A DNA stretch of 37,105 nucleotides from Acidobacteriaceae bacterium (GTDB taxonomy: Bacteria > Acidobacteriota > Terriglobia > Terriglobales > Acidobacteriaceae). The position numbers were made by a program, and so were the translations under genes. This document shows positions 33,215 to 37,105 of the stretch, one piece after another (positions within the stretch are counted from its first letter, which is position 1; every line of letters begins with the position of its first letter). The DNA is taken from the NCBI GenBank assembly GCA_003165075.1, contig PLSM01000042.1, forward strand, positions 1 to 37,105, given 5' to 3'. The notes below the pieces were generated by a model. That model ran no database searches. It was not told the origin of the DNA and saw only the letters and a program-made list of their open reading frames with translations.

Positions 33215-36027
33215 TTCAGTCTCTATTCCGATTCCGCAGTCTGAAGCAAGGACCACAAGCCACAGACGGGGCGGCCACGATGAACCAGTCAACGGACGTT
33301 TTCCTGCGCATCGAAGCGATCTTCCATGAAGCGCTCGCAGTTTCAGGAACAGCGCGGGAGGAATTGATCGATGCGCGGTGCCGGGGAGATTGGGAAGTCG
33401 CTGCCGAAGTGCATTTGCTTCTTGACGCGTGTGAGGCCGTAGAGCAGTTGACGGATAGTTTCCGTCTGGAATTGCCAGGTAGTCGGGATCGAATCTCCAC
33501 GCACATCGGTCCCTATTCGCTGGATCGGTTGCTGGGGCGCGGCGGAATGGGCACTGTGTTCCTGGCACATCGTGCTGACGGGCAATTTGAACAGCAGGTC
33601 GCCATCAAATTGATCGATCTGCCGCTTGCAACCGATCTGTTTCGGGAGAGATTTCGCCAGGAGAGGCAGATTCTTGCCGGACTGCAGCATCCATATATAG
33701 CCCGCTTGCTGGATGGAGGAGTCACCGAAAATGGCGACCTCTACCTGGTCATGGAATATGTGGATGGAGTTCCCATCCACCGATTCTGCGACGAGAAGTA
33801 TCTCTCCTTAGCCCAGCGACTCGCGCTCTTTCTGCGCGTCTGCGAGGCCGTCCAGTTTGCCCATCAGCATTTTGTGGTGCATCGTGACTTGAAGCCGGAC
33901 AACATTCTTGTCTCCGGCGACGGCACTCCCAGGTTGTTAGACTTTGGAACTGCCAAGCTACTGTCTCCTGCTCTCACCAAATCGGACAGTGAACTTACGC
34001 GCGAAGGCTTCCAATCGTTTACACCGCAGTATGCCAGTCCGGAACAGGTATTGGGCAAGACCATCACCACCGCATCAGACACCTATTCGCTCGGCGTACT
34101 ATTGTATGTTCTGCTCACGGGAGCCCCGCCCTATGAATTGAAGGAGCACACAACAGCGGAGATGCTGCGCGTTATCTGCGAAGAACCGCCGCGCCGCCCG
34201 CACCATCCAGCGAACGCGCAAAAGCGGCTCGACGGCGATCTGGAGGCCATTCTCCTGAAGGCCCTGCGCAAGGAACCGCAGGAGCGTTATTTCTCCGCGG
34301 ACAAGCTCGCCTCCGATGTGTGTGCCTATCTTGACGGCCAGCCGGTGGGGGCGCGCCATGGAACTATTCGTTATCGATCCATGAAGTTCATGCGACGGCA
34401 CCGGTTCGGCCTTGCAGCGACTGTAGTGTTGGTCGGCACGCTGCTGGCAGGCGCTGCGGGCGTGGTATGGCAGGCACGCGTGGCCAATGAAGAACGGCGG
34501 CGAGCGGAGGCGCGCTCAGCGGACCTGCGACAACTCAGCAACAGTCTCCTGTCTGAGTTGGACGAGGCGATCAAACAGCTTCCCGGGTCAACCGGTGCGC
34601 AGAAACTGCTCGTCACACGGGTGCTCGAACATCTGGATCGCATGGCCAGGGATGCACACGGCGATCGCGTTACGCAGTTGGATCTCGTCGATGCGTATAC
34701 GCGGCTGGGAAATATCCAGGGCAACCCCTACGACCAGAACCTGGGCGACCCGGCGGGCGGGCTTGCCAGTCTCGACAAGGCGATTGCCCTGGCTCTTCCT
34801 CTGGTGGCGAATGGTTCCGGGGATAAAGAGGCCCTGCGCGCACTCGCAACCTCGCAGGTGGCTGCCAGTGAGATCCGCTTTGGGACAGCGCGGACGCAAG
34901 AGGCCATCGTTTTCATGCAGGCAGCTACCAAGACGTACGAGCGGCTGATCGCTTCTCCCGATGCCACGGCCGCCATGATCTGCGACGTGGCGAGCGCCTA
35001 CGGCACTCTGGGTGATGAGTTTGGACAGACCGGCACAGCCAGTCTTCATGACACAGCGGCTGCACTTTCAGCATTTCGCCGCTCGATTGCGCTGGACGAT
35101 CGCGCCCTGCGCATCGATCCGGGTTTCCTTCGTGCCCTGCGTGGTCTGGCGATAAACCAGATGAAGATCGGTAGCGTGGAGTTGGGAACCGACCCGGCGC
35201 AGGCGCTCAAGGACTTCCGGACTGCCTTGCAGAGCGCCGACGCTTTGCCCGCCGCAGAACAAAGCACGCTGTCCACGATACGAATGCACTCGATGATAGT
35301 GCGCAAAGAGGCCAATGCCCTGGTTCAGTTGGGAGAGTACGCCGAGGCAATTGCGCTGTATGGTGAGATTGCTCCTTCGTACAAGAACCTTGCGGCAGCA
35401 GACCCCCAGGATTTGCGCGCGTTGGCAGACCTGGAAGTAGTTCTGAATGACGAAGCGGCCGCCTTCGAATCCGCTTCCGATCCCGTCGTTGGCGCGTCTG
35501 CGCAAGACGGTGTCCGCAACTTTGCCGCCGCGGCAAACGCTTTAACGCAGACCATCGACCTCACGCAGAAGATGTTGAAGCAGGATCCCTTCAATGAGAA
35601 CTGGAGGTCGGTCCTGGCCGATGCGCAGGTTCGTCTCGCCGTCGTCAGGTCACGCCTGTGCACGGCCGTAGACTCCGCGGCGCTCGCCAGGGCAGGCATC
35701 GACACCTTCAAGGATCTGGCTAGCAAAGACCAGGCTTCTCCCATGATTCTCGACCAGGCTGCAAGAGCCCTGACGGTGGTCGTGCCAGTTTCACTGCGCG
35801 ACCCGGTATTGGCCGAGGCCTGCGCCGAGCGCGCCGTTACTCTGAGCCATCGAAGAATGCCTTCCATGCTGTTGACGCTGGCGCAGGCGTATCGGGCTGC
35901 TGGCCAGATCGAGAAGAGCCGCGCCGCTGGTAAGGAAGGATTGGCCCTGCTGCCTGCTCCGCAGCGAGCTAACGCACAATCGAACCTGCGCAAGCTCCTC
36001 GAAGCTCAGGCACAGCTGAAGAGATGA
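33211..36027 (+). CDS. Membrane Ser/Thr protein kinase (PknB-type) with C-terminal TPR-like sensor region
   Basis: A 938-residue protein. The kinase domain spans about 100-375: G-loop GRGGMG (109-114), VAIK with K133, HRDLKPDN with D226, and DFG (D244). A membrane segment (about 397-418) separates it from a 500-residue extracytoplasmic helical TPR-like region. The GTG start at 33211 overlaps the sigma-factor stop (GTGA). An ATG at 33280 is also possible and would remove only 23 residues before the N-terminal helical part. The arrangement ECF sigma + STPK is a known acidobacterial and planctomycete pairing in which the kinase is thought to regulate the sigma factor. Confidence 0.9.
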   Translation: MIQSLFRFRSLKQGPQATDGAATMNQSTDVFLRIEAIFHEALAVSGTAREELIDARCRGDWEVAAEVHLLLDACEAVEQLTDSFRLELPGSRDRISTHIGPYSLDRLLGRGGMGTVFLAHRADGQFEQQVAIKLIDLPLATDLFRERFRQERQILAGLQHPYIARLLDGGVTENGDLYLVMEYVDGVPIHRFCDEKYLSLAQRLALFLRVCEAVQFAHQHFVVHRDLKPDNILVSGDGTPRLLDFGTAKLLSPALTKSDSELTREGFQSFTPQYASPEQVLGKTITTASDTYSLGVLLYVLLTGAPPYELKEHTTAEMLRVICEEPPRRPHHPANAQKRLDGDLEAILLKALRKEPQERYFSADKLASDVCAYLDGQPVGARHGTIRYRSMKFMRRHRFGLAATVVLVGTLLAGAAGVVWQARVANEERRRAEARSADLRQLSNSLLSELDEAIKQLPGSTGAQKLLVTRVLEHLDRMARDAHGDRVTQLDLVDAYTRLGNIQGNPYDQNLGDPAGGLASLDKAIALALPLVANGSGDKEALRALATSQVAASEIRFGTARTQEAIVFMQAATKTYERLIASPDATAAMICDVASAYGTLGDEFGQTGTASLHDTAAALSAFRRSIALDDRALRIDPGFLRALRGLAINQMKIGSVELGTDPAQALKDFRTALQSADALPAAEQSTLSTIRMHSMIVRKEANALVQLGEYAEAIALYGEIAPSYKNLAAADPQDLRALADLEVVLNDEAAAFESASDPVVGASAQDGVRNFAAAANALTQTIDLTQKMLKQDPFNENWRSVLADAQVRLAVVRSRLCTAVDSAALARAGIDTFKDLASKDQASPMILDQAARALTVVVPVSLRDPVLAEACAERAVTLSHRRMPSMLLTLAQAYRAAGQIEKSRAAGKEGLALLPAPQRANAQSNLRKLLEAQAQLKR

Positions 36028-36141
36028 ATCTGGTCGAAGAGTGAGGCACTTTCTTGTTGAATTGCGCTGTCTAAATGAAAGTGTAGGGTCTTGTCCCCGC
36101 GGCGCAGGGCTCTAAGACAACCGCTTACTGGGAGAAATCCA

Positions 36142-36657
36142 ATGACGAGACGTGCATCTTCAATCTTGATTTCGCTAGCTTTCGCAGTTTTTCTGGGGCT
36201 TGTTCCGGCGTGTGCGCAAGACAAACCTGTCCTTGTGGTTCATGCCTTCACTGTCGCTTCAGGCGCGAATTTCCCCTACGATATGAAGGACTTGCGGACC
36301 CAGGCAATTGTGGAACTCAAGAGCAAGAATGGGGGGCAATTCAACGTTGTCAATGAGGCCGCCTCCAGCCAGGCACGCGTGTATGTTCTCGACGGCGAAG
36401 TGACTGAATGGCACAAAGGCAATACCGCAGAACGGATGCTCATTGCCGCTGGTTCGGTGGCGGGACGGGAGAACGCCAAGATCCACTATTGGCTGACGGA
36501 CAAGGACGGAAAGAAGGTCTTCGAGCAAACGGACACGATCCGGCAACTCTTCATGCGTAACGCACATGAACGATCAGCCGGAACACTCGTCAAGCCATTC
36601 GGGGATAAGATCTCTGGGCGGCTGAGCGAGGCGAAGCTAGGGAATGGCGGGGCCTAA
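36142..36657 (+). CDS. DUF4410-like secreted protein
   Basis: A 171-residue protein with a signal peptide (residues 1-25, MTRRASSILIS to ACAQ). The mature part contains YVLDGEVTEWHKG, then AERMLIAAGSVAG and KIHYWLTDKDGKKVFEQ, which resembles DUF4410, a family of periplasmic proteins of unknown role. GGAG lies 9 bases before the ATG at 36142. An in-frame start at 36091 lacks a signal peptide at its N-terminus. It follows the kinase by 114 bases and could be co-transcribed. Confidence 0.7.
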   Translation: MTRRASSILISLAFAVFLGLVPACAQDKPVLVVHAFTVASGANFPYDMKDLRTQAIVELKSKNGGQFNVVNEAASSQARVYVLDGEVTEWHKGNTAERMLIAAGSVAGRENAKIHYWLTDKDGKKVFEQTDTIRQLFMRNAHERSAGTLVKPFGDKISGRLSEAKLGNGGA

Positions 36658-37105
36658 TCAGAAATTGGAACGAAGTTGGACGGGGCGAACTGTCCCATGT
36701 GCTTGAGCTAGATACCCGAGCTTCGGCCGTGCCGCGACTATGCTCCGGATTAGTATCGAACGCCGCAGTATCTATGATCTTCCAGCTCCTACTCGGTCAT
36801 GAGATCGCAGGACGCCGGGCGACTTTACATTACTTATTTCGGAATAGAGTGGTCAGTTCTCAAGAATCAAATAAGTTGCAGTTAATTGAAACTGTTGTGC
36901 CTCTCCTGTATCTCAGAGTCAGTTTCTGAGCGATGATAGTCGCAGCCCCGTCTGATGAGTGGTGAATTCCGCACCCTCATCCAGCCCTGTCCGCCGCCCG
37001 TGACTCCGCTGGTCCGGCTCCTTCCCGCCGCAGCGAGACCTCTGCAACCCCTACGACTGAATGTGAGGAGTTTGAACACGCAGCTCCAATTCAGTTTGCC
37101 TTTCT
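36658..37105. other. Gene-free right end of window
   Basis: I see no frame with a plausible start, codon pattern or motif on either strand. An AT-richer stretch around 36830-36905 could contain a promoter for a gene beyond the window. Confidence 0.35.

Noticed and set aside
35325..35993. 222-codon minus-strand frame inside the kinase gene
   Set aside because: Alanine/arginine-rich shadow of the TPR-like region; no start signal.
1..37105. CRISPR array, riboswitch or rRNA genes
   Set aside because: No evenly spaced direct repeats, no recognised riboswitch consensus and no rRNA sequence was seen on either strand.

Overview
The window looks like chromosome of a soil-type Acidobacteriota (class Terriglobia, Koribacter/Sulfotelmatobacter-like). 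The signs are a 1128-residue TonB receptor with an N-terminal carboxypeptidase-regulatory domain (Oar-like), a TPR protein paired with a CRTAC1/ASPIC-UnbV protein, a giant SBBP/Ig-like surface protein, and an ECF sigma factor coupled to a PknB-type kinase. The taxonomic call is inference from gene content; no rRNA gene is present.

Left block (0.4-10.5 kb, all minus strand): a TonB receptor with a strong sigma70-type promoter, a TPR lipoprotein-like/secreted protein, dihydroxyacetone-kinase subunits DhaK and DhaL, a Tat-exported GH127-type glycosidase and a GRP-family sugar permease. This order (outer-membrane uptake, furanosidase, permease, ketose kinase) reads as a carbohydrate-utilisation locus. 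At the far left edge is the 3' part of a tRNA (T arm, acceptor strand and CCA only) next to repeated GTCACCC sites, which looks like an attachment-site remnant.

Middle (10.9-23.1 kb): remnants of three unrelated transposases (about 11.0-11.4, 14.65-14.9 and 21.3-21.65 kb) separate plus-strand modules: TPR + CRTAC1-like protein; a compact RuBisCO-like protein (RLP) + SorC-type sugar-responsive regulator; a split transketolase (N- and C-terminal subunits, abutting ORFs) behind its own promoter; a membrane-anchored sulfite-oxidase-type molybdoenzyme; and a secreted GH172 (DUF2961) furanosidase with both catalytic glutamates in the expected spacing. RLP, split transketolase, DhaKL, GH127 and GH172 together suggest catabolism of an unusual furanose or branched pentose (for example D-apiose, D- or L-arabinofuranose derivatives, or L-erythrulose-forming sugar acids). 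This RLP combination is the most interesting system in the window; the exact substrate is not determined.

Mobile island (23.0-27.5 kb): tyrosine integrase with an overlapping excisionase-like HTH gene and a zinc-ribbon ORF on the minus strand, then unrecognised plus-strand cargo genes at 25.3-27.5 kb. One of these appears to be frameshifted.

Right block (27.9-37.1 kb): a small secreted protein, the SBBP/Ig-like protein, and divergently an ECF sigma factor overlapping a Ser/Thr kinase by GTGA, followed by a DUF4410-like secreted protein. The last 450 bases hold no gene I can support.
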